Below, piece by piece: positions 8,689-16,809 of a stretch of 34,524 nt of DNA. Position numbers and translations under genes: made by a program. The notes below the pieces were generated by a model, which ran no database searches, had not been told where the DNA came from, and saw nothing but the letters and a program-made list of their open reading frames with translations. The stretch is taken from positions 1-34,524 of the forward strand of contig CAUJJL010000092.1 of assembly GCA_963205455.1 (NCBI GenBank), read 5' to 3'. The first letter of the stretch is position 1, and every line of letters begins with the position of its first letter. The DNA comes from Verrucomicrobiota bacterium (GTDB taxonomy: Bacteria > Verrucomicrobiota > Verrucomicrobiia > Opitutales > Opitutaceae).

Positions 8689-9654
8689 TTGAGCAAGCCT
8701 CTTCACCAGCCTCACGACAAATTATTCAAGTCGACCTTTCAAGATAAGGCCACCGCTGCCGCTTTCTTTCGTCAGCACTTGCCTCACGAATTAATCGCAT
8801 GTGTGGATTGGTCGAGTCTGGCCCTTCAGCCCGGCTCCTATATCGACGACCGTTTTCGCGCCTCCGAGAGCGATCTTTTGTATCGCGTACAGCTGAGCGA
8901 CATGGGTGAGGGCCAAAGCGATGGATTTGTTTATCTTCTCTTTGAACACCAAAGACAAGAGGACCGCTGGCTCGCTCTGCGATTGTTGGGATACCTGGTA
9001 AGAATCTGGGACCGCATCCTTCGTCAGTCTCCGCAAGCTGACATCCTGCCGATCGTTATCCCGATCGTGCTGGCTCAAAATCGGCGAAAGTGGGCCGTCG
9101 CGCCCCGGTTTCGAGCTTTGTTCGGTCTGCCAGTCGGCAAGGAATCCGTGTGGACGCAGTTCGTGCCTGAGTTCGTATTTCGTCTGGTCGAACTGGCCGG
9201 GCTCCGTTTCGAAGAAATTGCCGGCACTCCGCTGGGTATCCTGACCTTGCGTGTGCTGAAGGCCGAGCGCACGGGTGATTTGATGGGCGAAGCGGTCTGG
9301 GACGAGGCCCTGCTCCGAAAACTGGAGCAAACTCATCTTCCGAGGATCCTTCACTACATCTTCGGGCTCGCCGACCTTGACACCACCACCATCGAACAAA
9401 AAATAAGAACGCTCAAAACCATAGCCATACGAAAGACCGCCATGACCGTCGCAGAACAATACATTCAGAAGGGTCGAGTAGAAGGTCGAGAAGCGGGCCG
9501 AAATGAGGGCCGTCAAGAAGGAGTCCTGATCGGACGGATCCAAGTGCTGCAGTCCCTATTGGGAAAGAAGGAAACCCCGGCGAAGGTTCTGGCAAAGCAA
9601 TCGCTCGCTCGCCTGCGGGCGCTCCAGGCGTCGCTGGAAGCACAGCGGCGGTGA
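8689..9654 (+). CDS. rpn: Rpn family recombination-promoting nuclease / putative transposase
   Basis: The product has 321 residues from a TTG start; the family N-terminus HDKLFKSTF begins at residue 9, so no earlier start is needed. The PD-(D/E)XK-type core shows ESDLLYRV (Asp62) and YLLFEHQ (Glu86-His87-Gln88), the arrangement of RpnA/YhgA nucleases. These are reported to cut DNA and raise RecA-independent recombination in E. coli. The C-terminal tail has G-R-x-E-G repeats (GRVEGREAGRNEGRQEG), typical of the group. It stands alone between the glycan operon and the convergent flagellar operon, consistent with a mobile or selfish gene. A substrate sequence cannot be inferred. Confidence 0.88.
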   Translation: MSKPLHQPHDKLFKSTFQDKATAAAFFRQHLPHELIACVDWSSLALQPGSYIDDRFRASESDLLYRVQLSDMGEGQSDGFVYLLFEHQRQEDRWLALRLLGYLVRIWDRILRQSPQADILPIVIPIVLAQNRRKWAVAPRFRALFGLPVGKESVWTQFVPEFVFRLVELAGLRFEEIAGTPLGILTLRVLKAERTGDLMGEAVWDEALLRKLEQTHLPRILHYIFGLADLDTTTIEQKIRTLKTIAIRKTAMTVAEQYIQKGRVEGREAGRNEGRQEGVLIGRIQVLQSLLGKKETPAKVLAKQSLARLRALQASLEAQRR

Positions 9655-9667
9655 TGGCAATCGGAAG

Positions 9668-9689
9668 AATCCGCGGATTTACGCGGATT
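9668..9689. terminator. inverted repeat between convergent rpn and fliC (possible bidirectional terminator)
   Basis: AATCCGCG (9668-9675) and CGCGGATT (9682-9689) form a perfect 8-bp stem with a 6-base loop, located between the ends of two convergent transcripts. There is no run of T on either side, so it is not a classical intrinsic terminator and may be a dispersed repeat. Confidence 0.35.
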
Positions 9690-9773
9690 GATACATGTAG
9701 TGCAGGCTTCCGCCCGCTTCCGATTCAAATGCAGGCTGGAAACCTCTTCGCTACTTCCTTGGCATCCCTACCC

Positions 9774-10649
9774 TCACTCCTCCAGCAACCGCAGCACCGA
9801 CTTCGGGGACTGGTTGGCTTGGGACAGCATGGCAGTGCCGGTTTCGTTGAGGAGCTTGAGCTTGGTCATCTGGGTGGTCTCGCTGGCGACGTCGACATCG
9901 CGGATCCGCGATAGCGCCGCGCCGAGGTTCTCGCCTTCGACGGTCAGAGTCTGCCCGAGGATCTCCAGGCGACTCTGAACGGCACCGACCTTGGCGCGTT
10001 CAGCGGAAATCGCGTCGAGCGCGCTCTCCAGGGCCGAGACGGCATTCGGATCCTGGACGGATAGCAGGAAATTTCCGGAGGCATCCTGCGTGATCACGGA
10101 CGCCACGCTGCCGACGCGCAGATTGTTTGGCGCAATATTCACCACTTCGTCTGCATTTGCTCCGACGTGCAGGTCCATCCCTCCATCCGCTCCAAACAAT
10201 TGTCTCCCGTTGAAAACGCCAATGGGATCACTGACATCCACCGTGCCGCCGATCTGTGCCGTCGTGCCTCCAACGGTGTCGCGCACCTGCTGAAGCAACG
10301 CCTTGAACTCTTCCTCGTACAACGCGACGTCTCCCGCGCTTTGAATCGGGTCACGCGCACGCGTCGCCAGCTCGGAGAGTCGCGTCAGGGCAGACCCCAT
10401 CTTCGCCAGCATGCCATCCGCTGTCTGCACGTGGGAAATGGCATTCTGGACATTGGTGGCCGCCGCACCAATGCGTCGCGTCTGCGATTCGAATTTCGAA
10501 GTCACTCCCACACCAGCCGGGTCGTCGGATGGGCGAAGTATCCGGTTGCCTGATCCAAGCCGGGAAATCGACCTGCCCAGGAATTCCTGGGTGCGGCCGA
10601 GACCCTCTGCGAGGGCATACGAGGTGACGCTGAACGAAGAACTGCTCAT
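9774..10649 (-). CDS. fliC: flagellin
   Basis: This 291-residue protein has the two conserved flagellin ends that form the D0/D1 coiled coils. The N-terminal block contains SISRLGSGNRILRPSDDPAG (residues about 27-46), and the C-terminal block runs from about residue 220 to LSQANQSPKSVLRLLEE. The central variable region is short (about residues 110-200), so the outer D2/D3 domains of larger flagellins are mostly absent. It is secreted by the type III apparatus and polymerises into the filament. It is the last gene of the flgF operon, 76 bases after csrA. The leader has no obvious Shine-Dalgarno or sigma-28 motif but has a GGA 16-18 bases before the start that CsrA could bind. Confidence 0.93.
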   Translation of the reverse strand: MSSSSFSVTSYALAEGLGRTQEFLGRSISRLGSGNRILRPSDDPAGVGVTSKFESQTRRIGAAATNVQNAISHVQTADGMLAKMGSALTRLSELATRARDPIQSAGDVALYEEEFKALLQQVRDTVGGTTAQIGGTVDVSDPIGVFNGRQLFGADGGMDLHVGANADEVVNIAPNNLRVGSVASVITQDASGNFLLSVQDPNAVSALESALDAISAERAKVGAVQSRLEILGQTLTVEGENLGAALSRIRDVDVASETTQMTKLKLLNETGTAMLSQANQSPKSVLRLLEE

Positions 10650-10725
10650 CGATGGATGGAAAAATCCGGGTTAATAAAAATTGTGAGGGTGGACAGGAGG
10701 TCGCGCATCGGGTTCGCGCGCCAAC

Positions 10726-10986
10726 TCAGCCGGCAGCGGGCGGTTTCGGAGCAACAGGCGGCAGCTTGGGCAGCGTCAGTTTCGGCAAAGATGCCGTGCT
10801 GGAGGCAACTGCCGCGGCCTGGTTGGATGCCGCGATGTCGGTCAGGACTTCCTTGCGGAAAATCGGCACCTCGCGCGGCGCGGCAATGCCGATCTTCACG
10901 GTGTCGCCATCGATCCGGGTGATGCGGATCTCAATGTTGCCACCGATGACGATGGCTTCGTTCACTCGACGTGTCAGGACTAGCAT
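10726..10986 (-). CDS. csrA: carbon storage regulator CsrA
   Basis: The true start is the ATG at 10986 ([15 protein letters not shown]), because every CsrA begins at this motif; the longer open frame upstream is not conserved. The product has 86 residues. The beta-strand core is complete, including the RNA-contacting N-terminus (Leu-4 region) and the Arg in VPIFRKEV, equivalent to Arg44 of E. coli CsrA. The tail beyond residue 55 is an Ala/Pro/Lys-rich extension longer than in most CsrA proteins (about 61 residues). CsrA binds GGA motifs in mRNA leaders, usually blocking translation. Its position between fliW and flagellin is the arrangement in which FliW relieves CsrA repression of flagellin. 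Confidence 0.95.
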   Translation of the reverse strand: MLVLTRRVNEAIVIGGNIEIRITRIDGDTVKIGIAAPREVPIFRKEVLTDIAASNQAAAVASSTASLPKLTLPKLPPVAPKPPAAG

Positions 10987-11002
10987 GGGTGAACGGAGTT
11001 TG

Positions 11003-11431
11003 TCAGTTGGTGACCAAGGGGTGGCGTGCACTGTAGCGGCCGTGATTCGCAATCACAACCTGCTTGGCAACTCCCGTGCGGCGATTGACGACGACCGGGC
11101 CGACCAGATTGACCGTCGCGGTGGGGGGCACGGAACGACTGACCGTGACGATGTTCAGGATGAGCGCATCCGCAGCATCACTGATGCCCAGGAAGGACGC
11201 ATCCTCGTCAAACAACTCGATTTCGTAGTCCGCCACGATCCCGGCGGGCTCGATCACCACAAAGTCAACGGGGTCCCCTCCCAGAAGCCGCATCCAGCGG
11301 AATGGCAATTGCTCCGGATTGTAGAGCAATTCGAAACCTGTGTGGTCGGGAAAACCCACCAGACCCTCCGGCAGCCGGACTTGCTGGGGTGGCGATTCAG
11401 GAAGCACGGGGGCTTCGGTGCTGACTTTCAT
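11003..11431 (-). CDS. fliW: flagellar assembly factor FliW
   Basis: The product has 142 residues, the normal family length. Typical blocks are [34 protein letters not shown] and the C-terminal [19 protein letters not shown], the strand-turn region that contacts CsrA and flagellin. In Bacillus and Campylobacter FliW binds either unsecreted flagellin or CsrA: free FliW traps CsrA allosterically and so permits flagellin synthesis. Here the gene lies 16 bases before csrA and is followed by fliC, so all three partners are on one transcript. There is a 98-base gap to flgL with no promoter I can recognise. Confidence 0.93.
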   Translation of the reverse strand: MKVSTEAPVLPESPPQQVRLPEGLVGFPDHTGFELLYNPEQLPFRWMRLLGGDPVDFVVIEPAGIVADYEIELFDEDASFLGISDAADALILNIVTVSRSVPPTATVNLVGPVVVNRRTGVAKQVVIANHGRYSARHPLVTN

Positions 11432-11529
11432 GACTTGGGAAGAAAAACGAAATCAGGGATTTGGTCGAGCGGGAGAATGGGAAGATTCGATCCGGGGTGG
11501 ACGGCAGGTTCAGGGCTCGGTTGCCTGGT

Positions 11530-12426
11530 TCAACGCAGGTAATCCAGCAGCGACATCTGCAGGATCCTCGTCGCGGAGGAGAGCGCTGCTTCATAGGCGT
11601 TTGTGGTCTGCCCCAGGCGAACAACGGTCTCGGGAATGTCGGCATCAACTTCGCCCGAAACCAAGTTCTCCAGATTGTCCAGCCGCGCCTTCTGCTGGGC
11701 CTGGCTGATTTCAATCCGAAGTTCGACGGCGCCATGGCTGCTGAGGGAATTCACAAGCACATCCTCCGTCTGCTCAAGCGCGGGCCGCGTCGCAGTCACC
11801 GCGGCCGTGTTGCCGCTCGCGAGCGCATCGCGGAGCGTCACAAGGCGGTTGATCATGTCGCGGACGCCGAGATTCGTGGCGGAGTCCGTTCCGGGTGCGA
11901 TGGCGGTGGATTCCGACAGCGGCACGGAGACTTGCGAGGGGTTTCCCGCATAGGTTGCCGCAGTGATCTGGCCCGAGCCATTGCGCGTCACCGTGAACGG
12001 CTGTGTATCCAAGGCTGTGCCGGCAAAAAGATAGTCGCCCCCAAACCGCGCGTTCCCGGACTGAAGAGTCTGTTCAATCAACTGGTCGACCTCCGCCGCA
12101 TAGGCGCGCATGGCATCGGGACTTGCCGTACCCGTCCCCAACGTGGCGATTTCACCGGCACGGTCGGAAATGGTTTTCAGGCTCTTCAATCCCGCGAACG
12201 ACGCCTGCGAAATCTCCAGCGCCTTGCTCGCGTTCTTGGTGAACTGCGTCAATTGCCCGCGTTCATGCTCCATGTTGAGCACACGTCCCACTGCGGCGGG
12301 ATCATCGCTCGGAAGAAAGATGCGCTGATTCGTGGCCAACTGGTTTTGCAGTTGCGACTGTCTGCTGGCCAGTTTCTGGATCTGGGCAATGACAGCCTCG
12401 GCGGAACTGTTTGTCGGGACGCGCAT
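11530..12426 (-). CDS. flgL: flagellar hook-filament junction protein FlgL (HAP3)
   Basis: This 298-residue protein has a flagellin-like N-terminus (QNQLATNQRIFLPSDDPAAV at about residues 27-46) and a C-terminal helix ending in SSATRILQMSLLDYLR. It is encoded directly after flgK, the usual gene pair. FlgL and FlgK form the rings joining hook to filament. It is distinguished from the nearby flagellin by the lack of the flagellin C-terminal ANQ-type motif and by its position. The gap to flgK is 33 bases and holds no promoter-like motif. Confidence 0.9.
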   Translation of the reverse strand: MRVPTNSSAEAVIAQIQKLASRQSQLQNQLATNQRIFLPSDDPAAVGRVLNMEHERGQLTQFTKNASKALEISQASFAGLKSLKTISDRAGEIATLGTGTASPDAMRAYAAEVDQLIEQTLQSGNARFGGDYLFAGTALDTQPFTVTRNGSGQITAATYAGNPSQVSVPLSESTAIAPGTDSATNLGVRDMINRLVTLRDALASGNTAAVTATRPALEQTEDVLVNSLSSHGAVELRIEISQAQQKARLDNLENLVSGEVDADIPETVVRLGQTTNAYEAALSSATRILQMSLLDYLR

Positions 12427-12459
12427 GGGATGAAGGATGACGGTCGGTCAGGTGAATTC

Positions 12460-13884
12460 TCAGGTCAGGCCGGTGCGGTTGATCAGGGTATCGAGGAGAT
12501 CATCGATCACGGTGATGACGCGCGACGACGCCTGATACGAGCGCTGGTATTTCAATAGATCCGCCATCTCTTCGTCCATCGACACGCCGCTGACCGCATC
12601 GCGTTGCCCACGCACCATCGCTTCGACATTCTGCTGGTCGAGTAACCTGGAGTTGGTGCTCGAGAGCTGCTGGCCGAGACTCGTCACGGACCGGGCATAA
12701 AACTGGGTGAATGTGCCATCGATCGCATCTCCGCCCGAAACGGAGAACGATTGACCGGCAAGCGCCGCCACGGCGGTCGCGATTGTATTGTCGCCAGCGG
12801 CACCGCCATCCGATGCCTTCAGCGTCACAGGAGTCACTCCGGACGCCACCGCAATGCTGCCGGCCGTCGTGCCGCTCGCCAGAAAGAAGTCACCGGTTGA
12901 ATTGGTAGGATTGTAGGCAGCGTTGACGGAGGTCACAAGCTGGCTCGCCAAAGCGTCGATCTGATCGCGCAGGTCCTGCACGGCGACATCGCGAACATCG
13001 CGCGCTCCCATGATCGATCCGCCGCTCAGAGCCACCGCCGTCGGAGTCGCGCCCGCGGTGAGCGTCGATCCTGAAAAGGCGACTGTGCCGTAGACCACGG
13101 CCCGGTTGACCAACTGGATTTCGCCGCCCACGCCATCACTGGTGTACACCTCGATCTGGCCAGGGGAATTCGTGGAGGGGCGCGTCTCAAAGGACATCTT
13201 CCCCGCGAGCTCCTCGAGCAACGCCTGGCGTTTGTCCCGAAGATCCACAGCCGCGTTGGGGTGATTGATTTCCAGGCTGCCGATCTCGCCATTCAACTGG
13301 GCGATCGAGGACAGGATCCTGTTCACCGCTGCCACGTCCTCGTTGATCTGGCTTGTGAGATCTCCCTGGAGCTGCGCCAGCCGTTCATCCGTCACATTGA
13401 ACCGATCGGCAAGGATGCCCGCTTTTTGAACCAGAGTCTGCCGCTCACCCATGTCCGTCGGACTCGCGGCAAAGCTCTGGAAGGCGTTGAAGAAATCGGT
13501 GATCGATTCGGAAATGCCGAAGCCGCCGCTGGAGGAATTGATCGAAGAGGAATCCTGGGCACGACTGATTGATTGTCCGAGCGCGGCCTGGGCTCTTTCG
13601 TAGCCGGATTGTTGCGCCTTGAGCAGGGCGGTGTTGGAAACCTCTCGCACCGTCTGCTGATCGAGCAGGCGGTCACGCAGATGCTCGAGATAACGGGCCT
13701 CCATGCCTAGGGACTGCGGACCCATCGGCGTCATCACGGTGCCACGGTCTCCCATGACGACGCGCTGACGCGCGTAGTTGGGGTTGTTGACATTGGCCAG
13801 ATTCCGACCCGCCGTGTCGATCGCGCGCGAGTGGGCGTTGAGGGCTTTGACGCTGACCGACAGGCTGCCAAGGAGTCCGGACAT
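12460..13884 (-). CDS. flgK: flagellar hook-associated protein FlgK (HAP1)
   Basis: The product has 474 residues. The N-terminal rod/hook motif is SRAIDTAGRNLANVNNPNYA (residues about 18-37), followed by the second HAP1 signature QRVVMGDRGTVMTP. The C-terminus SYQASSRVITVIDDLLDTLI is the conserved helix of FlgK. The central part is Ser/Thr/Gly-rich and variable, as is usual. It forms the first junction ring on the hook. It is preceded by the chaperone gene flgN and followed by flgL, giving the functional set chaperone - HAP1 - HAP3. Confidence 0.93.
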   Translation of the reverse strand: MSGLLGSLSVSVKALNAHSRAIDTAGRNLANVNNPNYARQRVVMGDRGTVMTPMGPQSLGMEARYLEHLRDRLLDQQTVREVSNTALLKAQQSGYERAQAALGQSISRAQDSSSINSSSGGFGISESITDFFNAFQSFAASPTDMGERQTLVQKAGILADRFNVTDERLAQLQGDLTSQINEDVAAVNRILSSIAQLNGEIGSLEINHPNAAVDLRDKRQALLEELAGKMSFETRPSTNSPGQIEVYTSDGVGGEIQLVNRAVVYGTVAFSGSTLTAGATPTAVALSGGSIMGARDVRDVAVQDLRDQIDALASQLVTSVNAAYNPTNSTGDFFLASGTTAGSIAVASGVTPVTLKASDGGAAGDNTIATAVAALAGQSFSVSGGDAIDGTFTQFYARSVTSLGQQLSSTNSRLLDQQNVEAMVRGQRDAVSGVSMDEEMADLLKYQRSYQASSRVITVIDDLLDTLINRTGLT

Positions 13885-13956
13885 GGTGAGGATAAGGGAA
13901 ATTTGCTCGTCGTGCGTGCGATTCCGCAGGTGAAGATCGACCCGGTTGCAGCAGAC

Positions 13957-14448
13957 CTAGCCGGCAGCCTGCCACGCGGCATCGCCGGTTGATACGCTGA
14001 CTTCTCCGCGCGGAGAGTAGGTCTTGACGAAGGCGGCGGGCCGCAATGCGGAGAGCATCTGCTGCCGCATCTCGACGGCTCGACCGAGCAGCAACTGGTT
14101 CTGGCGCGCTCCGCGGCGGACCCGGTGGATCAGGTGGTTGATCTCATCGACCAGCGCATCCAGCATCGGCTGGACCTCGGCCGGGAAGAGGGGAAGCAAT
14201 TCGCGCAAAGGAGTGTCCGGCGAATAACCGCAGCTTTCGGCGATTTCGCGCACCGCCATTTCACGCTTGAGACGCTGCTCTGCCGTGGAACGCGCGTGCG
14301 TTTCGATCGTACCTGCAAGTTCAAGAACGGCGTCAGGATTGCGACGAAGCAACTGAGCCTGCTGCTCTTCAAAGAGAGCCAGCAGTCCGCCATACCCCTG
14401 CAGTTCATTCCGCAGGTGTTCGGCGATGGGTAGCCATGAGAGGGTCAT
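13957..14448 (-). CDS. flgN: FlgN-like export chaperone
   Basis: The product has 163 residues and is predicted to be almost wholly helical, with a heptad-like middle (LRNELQGYGGLLALFEEQQA, then RRGARQNQLLLGRAVEMRQQ), the pattern of FlgN-family chaperones. FlgN binds the C-termini of FlgK and FlgL and prevents their polymerisation in the cytoplasm before export. The position directly upstream of flgK and flgL supports the call more than sequence alone, because the family is divergent. It starts 12 bases before the flgJ-like gene ends, so flgJ and flgN are closely linked. Confidence 0.75.
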   Translation of the reverse strand: MTLSWLPIAEHLRNELQGYGGLLALFEEQQAQLLRRNPDAVLELAGTIETHARSTAEQRLKREMAVREIAESCGYSPDTPLRELLPLFPAEVQPMLDALVDEINHLIHRVRRGARQNQLLLGRAVEMRQQMLSALRPAAFVKTYSPRGEVSVSTGDAAWQAAG

Positions 14449-14460
14449 AGAGAAAAGGGC

Positions 14461-14880
14461 TTAGGAATTGGTATCGGGCAGGGTCCCGCCAGCCGGATGA
14501 GCCTCCGACTGAGGAGACACTTCTATGGCGGGAGTGCCGCGGGGAGTGAGTTGACGCGTCAGCATCTTTGAAAGACCGAGTCCGCCGCCCTTGCTGAGCG
14601 AATCCGCCAGCACGTCGGTCAGCATGTAGCCATAGACTCCACCGCCACCGCCGGCACCCGCGCCCCCGAGTCCACCGCTCATCAGGGGTTCGATCGTCGG
14701 CGTGAGCAACTGCCGCAAAATGATCGCCTCAAATTGCGATGCGGCGCGTTTGATCTCGGACGGCGAAGCTGCACCTGAGGATCTGGATTTCGCGGAAGTC
14801 TGCGAAGACAGGGTTTTCGCGGTATCGAGAATTTTGTTCCCGATGCCGGAGGCCATGGAAGAGACCGCTGAAACGTTCAT
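14461..14880 (-). CDS. flgJ: FlgJ-type rod-binding protein, no muramidase domain
   Basis: The product has 139 residues. The core IKRAASQFEAIILRQLLTP (residues about 43-61) followed by YGYMLTDVLADSLSKGGGLG is the rod-binding domain of FlgJ. The C-terminal glucosaminidase domain found in enteric FlgJ (over 300 residues) is absent, so peptidoglycan cutting must come from another enzyme. A Gly-rich insert separates the two conserved blocks. FlgJ acts as a scaffold for rod assembly in the periplasm. The gene sits between flgI and flgN, where the equivalent lies in many other flagellar operons. Confidence 0.85.
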   Translation of the reverse strand: MNVSAVSSMASGIGNKILDTAKTLSSQTSAKSRSSGAASPSEIKRAASQFEAIILRQLLTPTIEPLMSGGLGGAGAGGGGGVYGYMLTDVLADSLSKGGGLGLSKMLTRQLTPRGTPAIEVSPQSEAHPAGGTLPDTNS

Positions 14881-14903
14881 GATGAAAGGCGACGCAAAAA
14901 CAG

Positions 14904-16001
14904 TCAGTTGATCACGAGTTCGGCCTGCAAGGCGCCCGAACGCTTCAGGGTTTGAAAAATCGCCATCATCTCGCGCGTGGATACGCCCAGCGCATTCAGC
15001 GCCGACGCGAGCCGTTCAATCGACGGTGCCTCGTTCACCACACTGAAACTCCCCTTGTGTTCTTCCACATCCGTCTGGGTGCTCGGAACCACAGTCGTCT
15101 GTCCGGAATTGTTGAATGAATTTGGTTGGGAAACTCCGACATTGGACGCGACGGTGATTGTGAGGGAGCCAAGGCTGATCGCGACCTGCGAAAGACGCAC
15201 GGTGGAGGTCGCCACAATCGTGCCGGTCCGCTCGTTGATCACAACACGCGCCATCGTGTCAGGAATCACTTCAATCTGCCCGAGATCCGCCAGAAAAGCG
15301 ACTTCCCGCCCGCGATAGGATTCCGGCAACTGGACAGTCACGCTCGCGGCATCGGCTGCGGAAGCGGAACCGCGAAAAACATCATTGATGGCATCGGCCA
15401 TCCGCGCCGCGGAAGTGAAGTCGGGATTGTGCAGCTGCAGTGAAATGGATCCGTCGGTGACAAACTTAGCGGGGATTTCACGCTCGACGATTGCGCCGTT
15501 GCTGATGAGGCCGACCGTGGGATGATTCTTCTGCACGGTTGCGCCACCCGCGCCTCCTGTCCCGCCGAGGAAGCCTCCAATAGCCACGGCGCCCTGCGCA
15601 ACCGCATACGCGCGTCCATCCGCACCGAGCAGCGGTGTCTGCAGAAGCACGCCGCCCTGCAGCGTCTTGGCGTCGCCCATGGACGCAACGGTCACGTCAA
15701 TACGCGAACCGTTCTTCAGGAAGGCGCCGATATCTGCGGTGACCATGACCGCGGCAACGTTCTTCGCTTTGATTTGATTCGAATCGACCGTGATCCCGAA
15801 GCGTTGCAGCGAATTGCCCACCGCTTTCAGCGTACCCTGGGAGTTGGAATCACCGTCTCCGGCGAGACCGACAACCAGACCGTAGCCGACCAGTTGATTC
15901 TCACGGCCACCGCCGACGAGGGTCAGATCCTTGACGCGCGAGGCGCTCAGAGGCGCGGCTGCCACAAGAAACATCAGCATCGCCAGCCATCCAAACGGCA
16001 C
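14904..16001 (-). CDS. flgI: flagellar P-ring protein FlgI
   Basis: With a GTG start at 16001 the product has 365 residues, the normal FlgI size. It begins with a signal peptide (FGWLAMLMFLVAAAPLSA), after which the mature protein starts SRVKDLTLVGG. Conserved blocks include NQLVGYGLVVGLAGDGD and the C-terminus LNALGVSTREMMAIFQTLKR. The frame stays open up to 16172, but that extra segment would translate through two repeat units at 16011-16124 and is not a protein. A TTG at 16007 and an ATG at 15980 are alternative starts; no clear ribosome-binding site selects one. FlgI forms the peptidoglycan ring around the rod and needs the chaperone FlgA. Confidence 0.93.
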   Translation of the reverse strand: MPFGWLAMLMFLVAAAPLSASRVKDLTLVGGGRENQLVGYGLVVGLAGDGDSNSQGTLKAVGNSLQRFGITVDSNQIKAKNVAAVMVTADIGAFLKNGSRIDVTVASMGDAKTLQGGVLLQTPLLGADGRAYAVAQGAVAIGGFLGGTGGAGGATVQKNHPTVGLISNGAIVEREIPAKFVTDGSISLQLHNPDFTSAARMADAINDVFRGSASAADAASVTVQLPESYRGREVAFLADLGQIEVIPDTMARVVINERTGTIVATSTVRLSQVAISLGSLTITVASNVGVSQPNSFNNSGQTTVVPSTQTDVEEHKGSFSVVNEAPSIERLASALNALGVSTREMMAIFQTLKRSGALQAELVIN

Positions 16002-16010
16002 TCCCAAACT

Positions 16011-16124
16011 GGAGGGGCGCGCTTCGTCGTGCCCTTCACGCGTTCGATGATCAAAATCGCCCTTGCCACTTTTTCGTGTAAGATGGGATTTCGCAAGGCA
16101 GGGCACGACGGAGCGTGCCCCTCC
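16011..16124. repeat. inverted pair of REP-like units (BIME-like) between flgH and flgI
   Basis: Two copies of a 24-base unit lie head to head: 16011-16034 and 16101-16124 in opposite orientation. Each unit has a 7-bp stem based on GGGCACG/CGTGCCC around a 6-base loop, plus a CTCC tail; the left copy has one substitution in the stem. The pair could fold as one larger hairpin in the flgH-flgI message. Confidence 0.85.
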
Positions 16125-16182
16125 AGGGGTACGGGCAAGGTGACGGAAAAAAGGGAAAGTCAGGAGCGACATGTAAATGGTC

Positions 16183-16800
16183 TCAATAGGGGCGGAGTTT
16201 CTCGTAGAGCTTGGCGAGCCAGCCTTTTTTCTGCGCGTCGGTCAGGCTCCCCTCGTTGATAAACTCCACCTTCGCATCGGCGATGTTGCTGGAAAATACG
16301 GTGTTCCCGCTGGAGACGTCATCCGCGCGAACGACTCCATGGAGGACCACATGCTGGGTCTCTCCGGCTGACACAACTCTCCGCACGCCCTGGATGACAA
16401 GATTTCCGTTCGGAAGGACATCGGTCACCATGACCGCAGCCCGCGCATTGAGGCTCTGCGTGTTGTTCACTTCGCCGCCTCCGTTGAAATCGTTCGACCC
16501 GCCGAGTTTGATGGCCGGAAGCGCTCCCTTGTGCGTGCCGAACCGACTGATGTTCGCCGGAAACAGGAACTGCTCAACGCCGGCATCCACGTTTGCTGCG
16601 GAATTGGTCTTCTTGCTTTGCGAAGACTGCGTGGCTGCGGACTCTTGCACGATGACCGTGAGAATATCGCCCACCCGGGACGCCTTGCGGTCCGAGTACA
16701 TCGACCGTTCGCCGCTGCCGGGCGCAGTCCAAAGGGAATCAGCCGAGGCAGTTAGAATGCAAATCGAGAGCAAACTGCCATGAAGGATAATGCGTGCCAT
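16183..16800 (-). CDS. flgH: flagellar L-ring protein FlgH
   Basis: The product has 205 residues. A signal sequence (LHGSLLSICILTASA) is followed almost at once by DSLWTAPGSGERSMYSDRKA, the conserved start of mature FlgH. Then come RVGDILTVIVQESA and the C-terminus ENGKL-equivalent block NGNLVIQGVRRV, with VVRADDVSSGNTVFSSNIADA. FlgH forms the outer-membrane ring, so this organism has an outer membrane. The usual lipobox is not evident: the only Cys in the signal region sits after Leu-Ser-Ile, and Ile at -1 is not accepted by signal peptidase II. It lies between flgA and flgI in the standard P/L-ring set. Confidence 0.93.
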   Translation of the reverse strand: MARIILHGSLLSICILTASADSLWTAPGSGERSMYSDRKASRVGDILTVIVQESAATQSSQSKKTNSAANVDAGVEQFLFPANISRFGTHKGALPAIKLGGSNDFNGGGEVNNTQSLNARAAVMVTDVLPNGNLVIQGVRRVVSAGETQHVVLHGVVRADDVSSGNTVFSSNIADAKVEFINEGSLTDAQKKGWLAKLYEKLRPY

Positions 16801-16809
16801 GGGAGTCTC

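Noticed and set aside
11461..12558. Long plus-strand open frame opposite flgL
   Set aside because: It lies antisense to flgL, shows no family motif and is explained by the high GC content.
16002..16172. Longer flgI start at 16172
   Set aside because: The extra 57 residues translate two REP-like units and lie before a proper signal peptide.
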